Assembly: GCA_963377175.1 (NCBI GenBank)
Contig: CAUJNA010002757.1
Coordinates: 621,005 to 685,004 of the forward strand
Direction: 5' to 3'
From: Effrenium voratum
Lineage: Eukaryota > Sar > Dinophyceae > Suessiales > Symbiodiniaceae
Length of the DNA: 64,000 bases
Within the stretch, counting starts at the first letter, position 1, and every line of letters starts with the position of its first letter. The translations under genes were made by a program, and so were the position numbers. The notes beneath the pieces were generated by a model, which saw nothing but the letters and a program-made list of their open reading frames with translations, made no database searches and was not told the DNA's origin. This document shows, piece by piece, positions 12,600 through 23,667 of the stretch.

Positions 12600-14062
12600 C
12601 CGCGTAGGAAGATTGTAATTCCCCAAAGGGGGGGTGTGCAACTATATAAGTACTCTTGCAGAAAAAACAGCTGGCGCTGCCAAGAACATGCGGGAAGCAG
12701 ATACGCAATTGATTGTTTCCAGCAATGGCTATGGACCATTGATGCAAATGCAAGACCTGCAATGCAATGGCAAAACCTTGCCGCTGCCCTTTGTTAAGTT
12801 GCTCTCATTTTTCCATGGTGTACAAGCAAGGAGGAAGCTTTTACCATCTTGTGAATAACATGTGCGGATGGACAAGCAGCAAGCCTAGTTTGCTAGTGTG
12901 ACGAGCTGGTGCCTGGAAACCCATTGAGTGCAACAGTGCCAAGAACATCATGGGTTGTGTATTGCTCCATCAAACCATTCAATCATCACTTGCAAAGTGA
13001 ACACTCATGGATGACACTGTGTGGCTTAAGGTCTTCCTTGGTAGCAGGCATAAGATCAAGCTTGGGTTGGGCTTTTTGTCCCAGGCGGCGGTGCCCAGAA
13101 ATATATCTGGGCAGTCAAAGGAGACTCAGGATCTCGCTTTTGCTTTGCAAAGACATACTCCAAACCTCTAAGCCAAGAGCCACAGCAGAGACCCAAGATG
13201 AGCACCGAAAAAATAACGACAATGAGCACATACGGGAAGTGTCCAAAGGTTTGAAGCATGCTGACCTTGAGCTGACCAGCAAAGTGCACGCCAGCTGGGC
13301 CAGGATGGCCCAAAGGTATACTGATTGCACTGGCAAGTTGAAAACATGGGAACAAGCGACAGGAATCACTTACTTGCAGAATGCTCTTTTGGCATGTGAA
13401 CAGCTGAAGCCTTACCTGAGGCCACGTGACCGATTTGTCCATGATTGGATGCATGCCCTTGCGTCCAATGGCTGCATGTCCATAGCTTGCCTTTTGCTAT
13501 TGGAGTTCTTAGATTGTTGGCAAAGCCTTCATGGCTACATCAAGGCTATGAAGGTGTCCAACTTGTTTGAAGCAAAACGGGTAGAAAAGCAGAAAAGGTC
13601 TGGCAAACTTGACAGCACAGCCAGCTTGCCCCATCTTAGCACATTATTGGAGTACAGTGTGCATGCACAGAGCAATGTGATGGCTTTCTTGCTTTGAACC
13701 ACTTGATAGAACTGCTGCACCTGGCATGGCCATGTGACACCTGAGCATCTTCACCAAGCAGTGGAAATGTGCTTTGAGTGCATGGTGTGCTGCAGGCTGG
13801 AGATTACGCATGCTTTCTTTTGTTTAACATATAAAATAATACTAATAATACACACCATTGGCTCCTGCATTTAGCACAATCTTTCAAAAGCCATAAGCTC
13901 GCAATGCCGTGCTTTGCAATGGAAAGGAAGCATAAGCAAGTTGGCAAGCATGCCAAGGACATCATGAGTGTGCCAAAGTTTGTGCAAAAGCAGCCTTTGA
14001 AGTGTGCGCGGCGCCATGTCAGCGCTGCAGGAAACGGTTCCGATACAAATTGTGGGGACGGC
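12600..14062 (+). pseudogene. Frameshifted dinoflagellate transposon-like protein gene
   Basis: The main open frame (12909-13697) contains LKTWEQATGITYLQNALLAC and RFVHDWMHALASNGC. This is the layout of a multicopy dinoflagellate protein family I recall (G-x-T-Y-N...L...P...HDWMH...G), probably transposon-derived. The frame stops at 13697, but its expected continuation (FLALNHLIELLHLAWP) is in the next frame from about 13683. A further shift leads to VTPEHLHQAVEMCFECMV (about 13735-13790). An ERKHKQVGKHAKD block follows near 13920-13955. Upstream, KPFNHHLQSEHSW and frames at 12634-12858 may be earlier parts. At least two frame changes without good splice sites suggest a decaying copy, although unrecognised introns are possible. 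Confidence 0.5.
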
Positions 14063-15130
14063 GGCACACGGTAGCCCTTTCTATTGTTACACGCATGTTT
14101 CTCTCTGGTCATGTTGTCGTGAAAGTACCCGCAACTCCATTCCAGTTCTTCAGGCTCTGGGTGTTACGCGCTGGCCCCGTGGGGAGTGTTTCTCCAAACA
14201 TGGAACCAGTTGGCTATGCCTGTAGGGGCTTGCGCAAGGTTGGGGGCCGAGGCGTCTATAACCCACACCCTGGTCCACGTTAAAAGGACACCGAAACGGA
14301 GACTCTTTCATGGTCAAAGTTTGCTTGGGCAAGGGTCCGGCTGACGACAAGAAGCAAAAGGCCTTTCCTGAAAGGCCGAGATGGGCCCAACGCGCTCATT
14401 TGGGTCAGTTTGTGAAAGGGTCTGACATCGGGCCGTGTCCTTGTCGCGCTTCCGTTTGAAGCCGTCCAGAAAGGGATCCACACTTTTGCTTCCCCCTTAA
14501 AACTCCAAGCCCTGGGGCAAGCTAATCTTTTACAGACATATAGCCCATGTTACCCAGAAAGTTGAAAAGTTGTGTTTTTAAGAGGTAAAGTTTGAAAAAG
14601 CTCCAGCAAAGGCGCAGGACACCCGACGCGCCTGAGGATCTTCTCTTGAATCGTCGCTACATGCCTGAGCGAGAATCCATATCACGCATCAGAAAAAACA
14701 GAGTTCACCCAATTCCAACATCCCCCCCAACCCCCCCCCCCCCCCGGCCAATGGCTTCTTGAAAAGAGCATATGCGCCCTTGGAAAACAAACTGGTCCCA
14801 AAGCTGGTTGAACCTGTCAAGGCCAATTCAAGAGCCGGATTTGTTTTTTTCCAAACACATTTTGCCCAGGATGGTGGAGCCCCCGGATAAACCTGTAACT
14901 CCTGTTTCGTTGGCACACCTTGTAAAACTCGGTTGCTTTTTGCTCCCATTAGTTGGCAAACAGTTAAAGTCCTAACATCGCAGGCAAAATGCACCAAAGA
15001 AAGTCCTTGCCGGGCCTGGAGCACGTAGCCCTCAGCAGTGCCTCCCAACTGTGCGCATTGAAGCCATGCCGCAGTTGGGGCAAAACCTGGCCGCATGTCG
15101 CGGTGGACAGCTGCCCCGAACTCTTGCGGA
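14063..15130. other. Non-coding stretch with a C run and a partial family D copy
   Basis: A C-rich run (interrupted only by AA) lies at about 14718-14746. At 14931-14998 a segment begins GGTTGCTTTTTGCTCCC and contains TTAAAGTCCTAACATCGCAG, matching both ends of the family D element at 23555-23667 with most of the middle missing. No gene seen. Confidence 0.5.
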
Positions 15131-15357
15131 TCATGGCTTTGAGAGGAAAGAACCTGGGCTGTGGTTGATCCTAGTAGTCACATGCTTGTTTTAAAGATTG
15201 AGGCAAACGCAACTAAAGCTGAAATGGAATAGGGCTAGGTCCTCCAGTAGAGAGGTTCGAATAAGGGTACCCTTTTTGCTGTAGTCCATATTAGTAGGGA
15301 AAAAGGGCACTACTGGGGAACCTAGTGGGCATCATGGCTTTGAGAGGAAAGAGCCTT
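15131..15357. repeat. Direct repeats flanking family A copy 2
   Basis: ATCATGGCTTTGAGAGGAAAG occurs just before (from 15131) and just after (from 15332) the element at 15236-15324, extended by AACCT or AGCCT. A second shared piece, TGAAATGGAAT, also lies on both sides (about 15220 and 15362). The element therefore sits between two partial copies of the same host sequence. Confidence 0.8.
15236..15324 (+). mobile_element. Family A inverted-repeat element, copy 2 (internally deleted)
   Basis: Begins CTAGGTCCTCCAGTAG and ends CTACTGGGGAACCTAG. The 85-bp core lacks the GGGGAACCCTCCCC block present in other copies. TA at both borders. It lies between host direct repeats. Confidence 0.85.
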
Positions 15358-16376
15358 TGGTTGAAATGGAATCCAGGAATCTGTGATACAACCAAAAGGG
15401 CCTCCCAAACGCTAGCCCCCCCTCCCCCAAAAAAAAAGAGGGGATTCCTTTGTATCACAGAAGTGGGGAAAGTTCCTAGATCCCCCGCCCACAACCCTGG
15501 AAAGACTGAGTACACCAGGGCTTGCAGGCCCTGTTCAAGGAATTTTCACACATATGGGTGGTTTGGGCCCCAAATGCTGGGTTTCAACTTGTGGCTTCCC
15601 TTTAGAAACCACCTCAACACGGGTACCCTCCCCCCCAAAAAAAAACACTACAAAACACTGGGTAATGGAAGACTACACATCCTCGGCATTGTCTCGCGGA
15701 GCATTTCCTTTTGAGTCATAGTGAAACTGCCCCCAGCAACAATCCTTTGCAGGCTCTTGGAAACGATCCAAATGTGAACAATGTACAAACAGCCAAGGTC
15801 GTACCAAAGAGCGCTTCAATCAATGTTTGAAGGGCTATCGATTCGATTGCCAGAGATGAATGCGCTGAAAGTCAGCTGTTTTTGCCGAGACGGACTCAAG
15901 CAACACCATAGCACTTTGACGCATGCTCAACAAAGGGACATGCATGGATGTCCTGGCTGAAATTTGTCCGTTTTAAAGGGTGCCTGAAAGGATACATTCA
16001 AGATCCACCTATACAACCTCTAAATCCGCTGCAGGTGATGTGTTGACTGGCCCAAATGTATCCTCGAAGGGATCCTGAATTACTTCCCTGATCCTCTTCA
16101 AAACAGGGGACCAAACTCACAAATTCAAAAGATCTCGCAAAGGGCCGACCGAACGTGCCACTTTGGGTAAGCCATTTTCAAGGGGACCCAATCACTGTTG
16201 GGTTTACAATTCAGCCTATCTGAGGCCACAATTTCTATGAAACAAAGAACATACCACCAGCCACTGATTTTGATAATTGCAAATAATCTTGTGGCTCCAA
16301 ATGGCAGCAAGTTCTGGTTTCCTTTCAACCCCGTCGCGTCCCCGGATTCAACACGCTCGGCGAAACGCAGATTGGC
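15325..16376. other. Non-coding stretch, no supported gene
   Basis: Contains two A-rich runs preceded by C runs (about 15415-15440 and 15628-15648) and no convincing coding signal. If the adenylation gene model is right, this is intron. Confidence 0.4.
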
Positions 16377-16457
16377 CTCGCAGCTTGGCACGCCCTCCAC
16401 TCTGGTGTCCGAAAAGCAGCCCAGCGCATCTGGAAAGCGCTGTGCTTGCCGCTGAAC
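16377..16457 (-). CDS. Candidate first exon of the AMP-binding domain
   Basis: Exactly 27 codons between an ACCAG|GTT acceptor and a GAG|GCC donor. The translation VQRQAQRFPDALGCFSDTRV resembles the opening helix of adenylation domains (E-x-QA-x-R-x-PDA-x-A). Phase-0 joining to the exon at 12024-12111 places PDALGC about 18 residues before HWTY, a normal spacing for acyl-CoA synthetases and fatty acyl-AMP ligases. The match is short, so on its own it is weak. Spacing, phase and strand raise it. The intron between these exons would be about 4.3 kb. Confidence 0.35.
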
Positions 16458-18394
16458 CTGGTGTGTCTTGACAGCGTTTCCATGGCAAAAGTGGAACCAA
16501 AGGATGCGCTATCCCGGACCAGATCCTGGGCCGAAAAAAAAAGAGAGTCATTGATCACAGATGTCTGTTCAACTAGCATGCGAAGGATCTGTCTCTGAGC
16601 CGAGGGCCTTCCAAGTCCCTGCTAAGGCCGCCACGTCCTCAATGGTACCGCACAAATATACCTCAGGAAGCCCCCCCCCGGAAATTGCCCTGAGCTTGGC
16701 AGTGTACCTGAACGAGCTAGGTCAGGCTCTCTGACTTGAACAGACTCAAGCGTGTTTTCTGATGGCTGTCTCGGTTGACCTGAACAATGGTACATGATTA
16801 CTTACTTGCCCAACCTAGAAACGAAAGGAGAACCTGTTCCCATACCATGACTGATTAACGAGTCGCAAGACTGATTGAAAGTAGGTGGAAGCCAAACATA
16901 TTCGTGTCAACACATTGAGGTTGCCCTCATTGGATGATGCTAAAAGGAAACCCACGAAAGGATTCGCGGCCGAAGGAACTAGCAGCACTCCACATGTTGG
17001 ACGCCAGGCTGCATGGCCGACAGCATCCGGGCAATCCGATTCGTTCAAGACCGTCACGGGCCAGCCTTAAAACATCGCGATGGCTGCCAAGTCGCTCCCA
17101 AGGGCTATGTGACAAAGGGAACCCCCAAACGGGCTTGGTTTCCTCTTGGTGTCCCTTTAGACCAGCCCAAGAAAGGAGAAGGTCCACATAGAAACACAAA
17201 CAACCACACAAACCCCTGAAGGAAAACAGCAAAACGAGAGACCAGCTTGTACTTGAAGGGAAAGCCAACCTTATAAAGACAACACCAACATGATTGCCGC
17301 TGGCAAACCGCAGCAAGATTCAAGAATTGGGGGGAGGCAAAAGGGTGACCGCTGAACATGGGGACAAACCACAGGAAAGGCCTCGACTCCAAGGAGCTAC
17401 CAGCGCAATCTGGCGGGGCGACTGGAACGATGAGCCTGACATCCTGCAAATAGATGCACTCTCAAGCTGAGGCGAAACGTGCATGTAAATGTGTTTTCTG
17501 AGGGAACCCTTTTTGCTCGCTTAAGAGGTAAACTTATGGTCACTAAATTGACATCCCCAAGAATACCCTCAAATATGATTTCAAAGGTAAACTGGCCTCA
17601 AGATCATTTTGGGAACCCCTCTAAATCTTCGTGGTGGACAAATCGAAAGAGGAAACCACCAGGTTTAAACCCAACCAAAGGAGAGATCAGGAATTCACAA
17701 CCCTTGGCAGCAAAAGAAAGGCTGTCTTTCTTGCAGCCCCCCTACTAAACAGAAACAGAACCAAACCTAAAAACCTACAAGCACGCCAACTGAAGAGGAA
17801 CCCGCGGCTCCTCAAGCGCTATGGAGCTGGTCTTGAACCTGGCAAAGCGCGCAAGGCTCCATCCGTAAAAGTGTGGTAGCCTTTCTGAGGATTTTGTTTG
17901 GATAGTTTTAAAGGGAGGTCACAGGAAAAACCGCTGTGGTTAGTGTCTCCCGATTTTCCGCCTTGCAGAAAACCAGCAAAGAAACTCGAACTGTTCTTGT
18001 GTCTTTTTACAAGGCCAAATGTGCAACAACCTGGAAAACAGCCTGGAACAACCTTGACTGTTTGGAAAGCTGGAAGAGGCAAATCTAGCTTTCACATTAG
18101 TTAACTGTTGCTTGGAACCACATTTTGGGCCCCATGTTTGATGGAAGCGGGCTAAAGAGAATATGCTTGGAATCTCATTTCCTTCGGCCATTGACAAAGC
18201 AAAGAACACCCCTCTTGCAGGGTGGGCTGTTGATGCCTCCGGAAGCATGGTGCTGGATCCCTCGCTAGCTTAGCTTTTAGAGACACCCTCAAACCTCGTG
18301 GTGCCCCTTGGTAGGGCATCAAAGGCCAGTTCACACCAACTTCGCCCCCTTTGTGACATGTGTATTTGTGCGCTTTGCGCGTTTGCGCGTTTCT
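16458..18394. other. Non-coding stretch, no supported gene
   Basis: Contains the motif TGGTTTCCTCTTGGTGTCCC near 17137-17156, similar to a segment near 37161-37190, so another dispersed repeat is likely. Frames of 60-130 codons occur on both strands without recognisable motifs. Confidence 0.4.
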
Positions 18395-18960
<566 letters not shown>

Positions 18961-21269
18961 TGCCTTTGTGTGTAACGGGGTGGGTGTGTGCAAGCGTGGG
19001 TGGGGGTGTGGGAGGGGTGTGGTGTATGGTGTGAGTGTGTGTGTGTGTGTGGGCCGCTCTCTCTTTGGGTGTTTCTCCTTGGTGGCTGGCGTCTTAACTA
19101 CCTCGGCAAGGTGCAGGTTGGCGTCGAATCAATGACAATGGCAGGTCGAAAGAGGCCCGCTCTTCAAACTTGAGCTCCCCAACCTTTGTATTTTTACTCT
19201 TGTTTTTTCCAGGGTGCAAATGGAGGTTATGGCAATTTTGTTCTTTGGACTTTAACTTTTCAGTTGAAACAGCTTGGGTGTTCCAGGATCCCTTTGTGCT
19301 TTGTTTTGGTCTAGGTGTGTGTGGCCCCAAGCGGTGTCGGTTTAAGGGCAATCCAGAAGGAAAACCAAAGCCATTCATTATGGGGATCCTCCAGCAGTGA
19401 CACCTTCCCATTTCTGCCCTGCTGGGTGACACATAGCCCGTAAGTTTTAACGTGCCCACAGGCAGAGCAAAAGGGATTGGTCATGTTTATGCGTCTGTGC
19501 AGGTATCATTTTTAATGGACCCAAAAGGGAACAAACAGATTGGTCACTTTTGCACATATGTAGGCCACATGTTCAATGTACCCGCAGGAGAACTTGCAGG
19601 TGGAGGTGTCTATCCCTTCCGTTCTGTCAAGATCCCACGGATCCTCTGACGGAGAGACCATCCAAAGGCAAAACAAGATGGACATGAACTGAAAGGAATA
19701 GACAACACAGGAGTAGATGAACAACGATACTATTAGTAAGCTTTTGTTCACTTCCTACCTTCATCATGCCATTTCCAGATCCGCATTGTTGACATGAATG
19801 CGGAGGCTTGATTATCTTCAAAGGCTTTCTCACTCCTCTTCTCTCGCTCCCTATACTTTCTGGTCGTTGGATTTCTGAATGAAGAGGAAAATGAGAGCTA
19901 GAAGCCTAGGGCTCCGTCAAAACATCTTCACGGCCCAACTCTTTCTGAATGAGAGCTAGAAGTTCACTTCTTCCTTCCACTCAAAAAATGAAAGCAGACA
20001 TGGATGGAAGATAAACACAATTATGAAACAAGGCCTTATTTCTGTCATACTATTGTCCATCATCATCTTTCTCTATCATTGTTTCTGGCTAGAACCTTGA
20101 TGGAAACCACGAATTCGGGGGTTCGCCCTTTGAAGGGTGGTGTCGGCTCCCCCAGTTGGGCCGACCTGGTCGGCCCCATCGGTTCCATGAGCTGGTGCAG
20201 GTGCACCGCCAGCGCGGGATTCTGAGGGGATCTTTTTTTGGGGGTGATTTTGGGAACAAAACAATTCCTCAAGGGTCTTAAACAACTTTTGAGCTGTGAG
20301 TGTTTGTTTGGCGTGATTTAGGGGGCAACATGGACGGAACGCCAACAAATAGCTTCCAGCTTGCACATGTGCAGCATCAGTGGCACCCTTGGGGTAAACC
20401 CATTGGGTTGCATGAGTGACTTCCCGGCTGGCTTTCTCGCTGCGGAGCCGGACATGCAAGCGCAAGTATGTTTGTTTTTGGAGTGGGGGAACCCCACTCC
20501 CTTGTTCGGATTTCGGGGAACACCGCTTTTTTGAGGGACACTTCTTGTTGTTTCAGGAGAGCCGGTGGGTTTTGGCACCTGAAGTGAAATTAGGGTATGC
20601 CAGCCCTCAACAAAGGGTATCCCAGGAAGCCAAAGGGAACCCCACTTGGGAACTAGCAGACCAGCACCAGGACTCCAGGACGAGGCTTGGATTCACCGGC
20701 TCCTTCCCTCTCACTTATAGGTGAGCCCCCGTCTTGGACGGCAATTCCTGGATTCAACCTGAGCCGAGCTTTTAACGGCAAAGCGCGGAAGTTTGTTTCG
20801 TGGTTTGCGCGACTCTTTGAAGCCAGCGATTCGCTGGCGCGAACACACAAGTACGCGATGCGCTGAAGCTCCGGCTGGGACCAAAATCTAGTACGAATGC
20901 GGTGCATCCCACATGGGTATGGCTCAGAATTAAAGAGCTACCGTTACGCAGGTTTTAGTCTTTGGATCCATTTATCAAGGTGCCATTTTGGCACCACTTT
21001 TTTGAGCGTGCGAAAGTACGCGATGCTTACTTTCGCAGCTCTGGCTCCTCGTTTCTAAAGTGCAGGGCCGGTGGCAACCGCTGAGATCGCGCAAGATGAT
21101 CGCCGGTCGGTGACTGCGTGAAGTTTTGGGCCGCCTGTCCTCCACGTAACAAAGGCGGTGCCTGCCTTTTTGCAGTCGTGGCATGAAGCGACCAAAGCCA
21201 GGGGTCCAGAAAGCCATGGATAAAAATCGCAGCTGGACATGGAGAAATCCGCCCTTGAGCGGGTCCGCG
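18961..21269. other. Non-coding stretch with a small hairpin
   Basis: No supported gene. At 21009-21036 GCGAAAGTA and TACTTTCGC form a perfect 9-bp inverted repeat around a 9-base loop. At about 20987-21003 GGTGCCA and TGGCACC form another short hairpin. A minus-strand frame of 61 codons at 21055-21240 has no known relative. Confidence 0.4.
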
Positions 21270-21490
21270 TTCCGGATTACTTTCCGCTATGTTGAGCTGG
21301 GGGGTTAGCTTTGCTGGTTGTTTTAGAGCGGGTTTAAGATGTGCTTAGGTCGGTTCAGGAAGGGTTTATGTTAGTGGTTGGGATGGTTTTGGGGTATGTG
21401 TTTAGGGTAACTTTGTCGTGGATCTGGACAGCGCTTGTGCTGAACATCGTTTAGGGTGGCTCAGGATGGGTTTAGGGTAGCCCAAAGCAT
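21270..21490 (+). repeat. Diverged TTTAGGG-like G/T-rich tract
   Basis: Loose repeats of GGGTTTAGG, GGTTTAAG and TTTAGGGTGG on the plus strand, the same theme as the large array at 26580-29500 but much more diverged. Confidence 0.7.
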
Positions 21491-21778
21491 CCGATGCTGA
21501 AACAAATCCATCGTGGGGCCTAAAATCAATCGCAAACAAACATGGTACAACAAATCAATCGCGCGAGCTGAAAAACAATATTTTGGCATTGCGTTGCCAG
21601 CGTTAAAATCCAGCGCGAGTTGCTGTGCCGCGAGCGCGCAATTCGATCGTGTGTTTTTTATTTTTTTATTTTTATCGTACGAAATTGGAGAATCGATTGC
21701 GGTTTTCAAGCCTTATAGCACATGCTATATTGGGACAGTATTCGTGAACACACAAACACACACAGACTATTATACGGC

Positions 21779-21848
21779 GTCATATGACGTCATATAATGT
21801 CATAAAGCGTCATATCATGTCACAACATGTCATAAAGAGTCATATAAC
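21779..21848. repeat. Seven-unit 10-bp tandem array of GTCATAWNNN
   Basis: Seven consecutive decamers each begin GTCAYA. The first junction creates the 12-bp palindrome TATGACGTCATA, containing TGACGTCA, an ATF/CREB-type site. The strict 10-bp spacing puts each unit on the same helix face. Function unknown. Confidence 0.85.
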
Positions 21849-22272
21849 AGAGCAATGAGTGGCAAACCGCTTCAGGAGCATGATGAATAGTGCAATCTGC
21901 AATCTTGAATCTAAAGGGGGGGGAAACCAAAATTCCATCTCTTAAAAAATAATAAAAAATAATAAAAGCTAGTCAAGGGGAGGCTTTCTGTGCGTTTAGG
22001 GTGGGTGGCCTAAACTGGATTACAATGAGCAAAGCTGTTAACTGTGGAGTTTAGCGCTTGCTCGCTCACTTGCGTTGCCGGGCAGCCCAATCCAGGATAC
22101 AAGTCCCAAAAAAGGATATGGCACCCTCCAACCAGTACGAAGGCTGCCAGTTGCGTGGCCATTGTCACTGGGGTCACTTCCTTGAGTTGGGTCCAAGGCG
22201 GGCCCGGCCACGGATCCTGTTCAATGCACTCACCTTTTTTTTTCAAACGGCTTCGGTCCGCGCGAATCTGTG

Positions 22273-22370
22273 TCAGCGCCGAGTTCGAACGCTGGTCTTC
22301 TGCTTCATGATGTTCACGAGCTTGTCCAACGCCCTAGCTGCCGATTCGGTCGACAAACGCCTCGTTGTAA
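22273..22370 (-). CDS. Tentative terminal exon, small basic C-terminus
   Basis: A minus-strand frame reads RRLSTESAARALDKLVNIMK then QKTSVRTRR and stops with TGA. The segment is helical and basic and may follow an ACGAG|G acceptor. No family recognised. The evidence is amino-acid composition only. Confidence 0.25.
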
Positions 22371-22465
22371 GTGACCCGTTTTTCTGGCGGAAGGAGGCCA
22401 ATTCCAACCCTGTCGATGGAAAAAGGGAATCTTCCTTCAGGTCAACCTGTTTAGTGGAGCCTAAC

Positions 22466-22575
22466 TAGGTCCTCCAGCAGAGAGGATAGAATAAGGGTAC
22501 CCTTTTTTCTGTAGTCTATTTTAGCAGGAGAATCCTCCCCAAAAAAAGGGTAGAAGGGCACTACTGGGGGACCAA
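22466..22575 (+). mobile_element. Family A inverted-repeat element, copy 3
   Basis: Begins CTAGGTCCTCCAGCAG and ends CTACTGGGGGACCAAG. The 106-bp core is highly similar to copies 4 and 5. The right TA has mutated to AA. Left flank GTTTAGTGGAGCCTAAC and right flank GTTTTCAGTAGGGAGCCGAA look like a decayed direct repeat. Confidence 0.85.
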
Positions 22576-22733
22576 GTTTTCAGTAGGGAGCCGAAACAAA
22601 AGGGGCTGGAAAGGAGCTAGTGATGTGAGTTTGTGTGGGCATTGCGGAACAATTGGGGCTGCGAAACATCTCTGGCACAAGGGTAGGCAACTTAAGCAAA
22701 TTCCGAGGCAACCGTCCGGATCTCTAACATGGC

Positions 22734-23164
22734 TTGGCCGACTTCAAGCAACCGGCCCCATTGATACACATCCTTGGGCGAGTTTGCCACTTGGGACTTC
22801 TGAAAGAGAACTCCCGTTTGCGGAGGAAACTTGAAGTAGTCTCAAGCTATCCTGGGGATTCTCCAATTCTTTCAGTCCGTGCGTGCAGGAGACAACCAGC
22901 TTTGCTTCATGAAGTCCGTCGTTTGTTCCTGCAATATTTAATATCCTGCGATGTGAGTCAGCTCACATTGCTTCACAGTAGAGAGCTTTGGGGTAAGAAA
23001 CTCATTGAAGCATTGTCGCTGACATGGTTTGTTCCCCTTCGCCTACCTTGGCATTCCTTGGACATGGGATCGGCGGCCTTGGGGACACTCCTTCGTTGCT
23101 TGCCGGCGTGTTCTTGCCTTGTTGGGATCGCCGTTTCAAAGCGCGCCACGGATCAATGCAGCTC
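22734..23164 (+). other. Open frame of unknown status
   Basis: A 187-codon plus-strand frame starts here and runs to 23297, ending inside a family F repeat. It includes RRKLEVVSSYPGDSPILSVR and HEVRRLFLQYLISCD. No motif recognised and no splice evidence. It is probably chance, but it is the longest non-repeat frame in this part of the window. Confidence 0.15.
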
Positions 23165-23272
23165 ACTTGCCCAAAGGACCCAGAACCAAAAGGTTCACAT
23201 TTTGGCACCTCTACTAAAAATGGAGCAAAAAGGGAAAACCAAAAGGTCAAAGGTCGGCTTTGAACTGAGGAA
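23165..23272 (+). repeat. Dispersed repeat family F, copy 1
   Basis: Shares CACTTGCCCAAAGGACC, GGTTCACATTTTGG and GACCTCTACTAAAAATGG-like blocks, plus GGTCGGCTTTGAAC, with 30324-30425. A diverged relative lies at 36248-36352. All three are in the same orientation. Confidence 0.75.
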
Positions 23273-23554
23273 GGGTTGTGGGGATTGTACCCACTAATGG
23301 AAGGCTTTCCAAACTCCGATTCCTTGTAGAAGGGGCATCACGAAAGCGGTTGAAGCAGCCGACTTCCGAGGTCCGTTCTCAAATCAGTTGTCAACCGACC
23401 TACGCCCCGCATCTTAAAACGGCCCCAAACGAGAGTCCTGAAACAAACATGGTTTCTTTGGCTATGTCCCAAAAGATGCTGCTATTACTTTTCTTCCGTC
23501 ACTTTGAATTAGACCCGCCGCCGAGCAGCCACCTTCCCTCCCTCCCCAAACCTC

Positions 23555-23667
23555 GGTTGCTTTCTGCTCCCCTGCTAAAAGCTTAACTTTTGGTGGTTCA
23601 ATGGAAAACCCACTAGTTGGCAAAAAAATAAAGTCCTAACATCCAGGCCACATGCGCCAAAGCAACC
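23555..23667. mobile_element. Family D inverted-repeat element
   Basis: Perfect 9-bp termini GGTTGCTTT and AAAGCAACC enclose 113 bp. It is flanked by near-identical host sequence: CAGCCACCTTCCCTCCC from 23527 and CAGCCACCCTCCCTCCC from 23668. Read on the minus strand, its internal TTTTAGCAG and terminal GCAACCGAG are potential acceptors. Partial copies lie at 14931, 39041 and 61865. More distant relatives of the AAGTTTAACTT core lie at 37366 and 40281. Confidence 0.75.

Noticed and set aside
20985..21005. GCCATTTTGGC similar to the spliced-leader core
   Set aside because: It is part of a simple palindrome (GGTGCCA/TGGCACC), with no leader sequence beyond the core.
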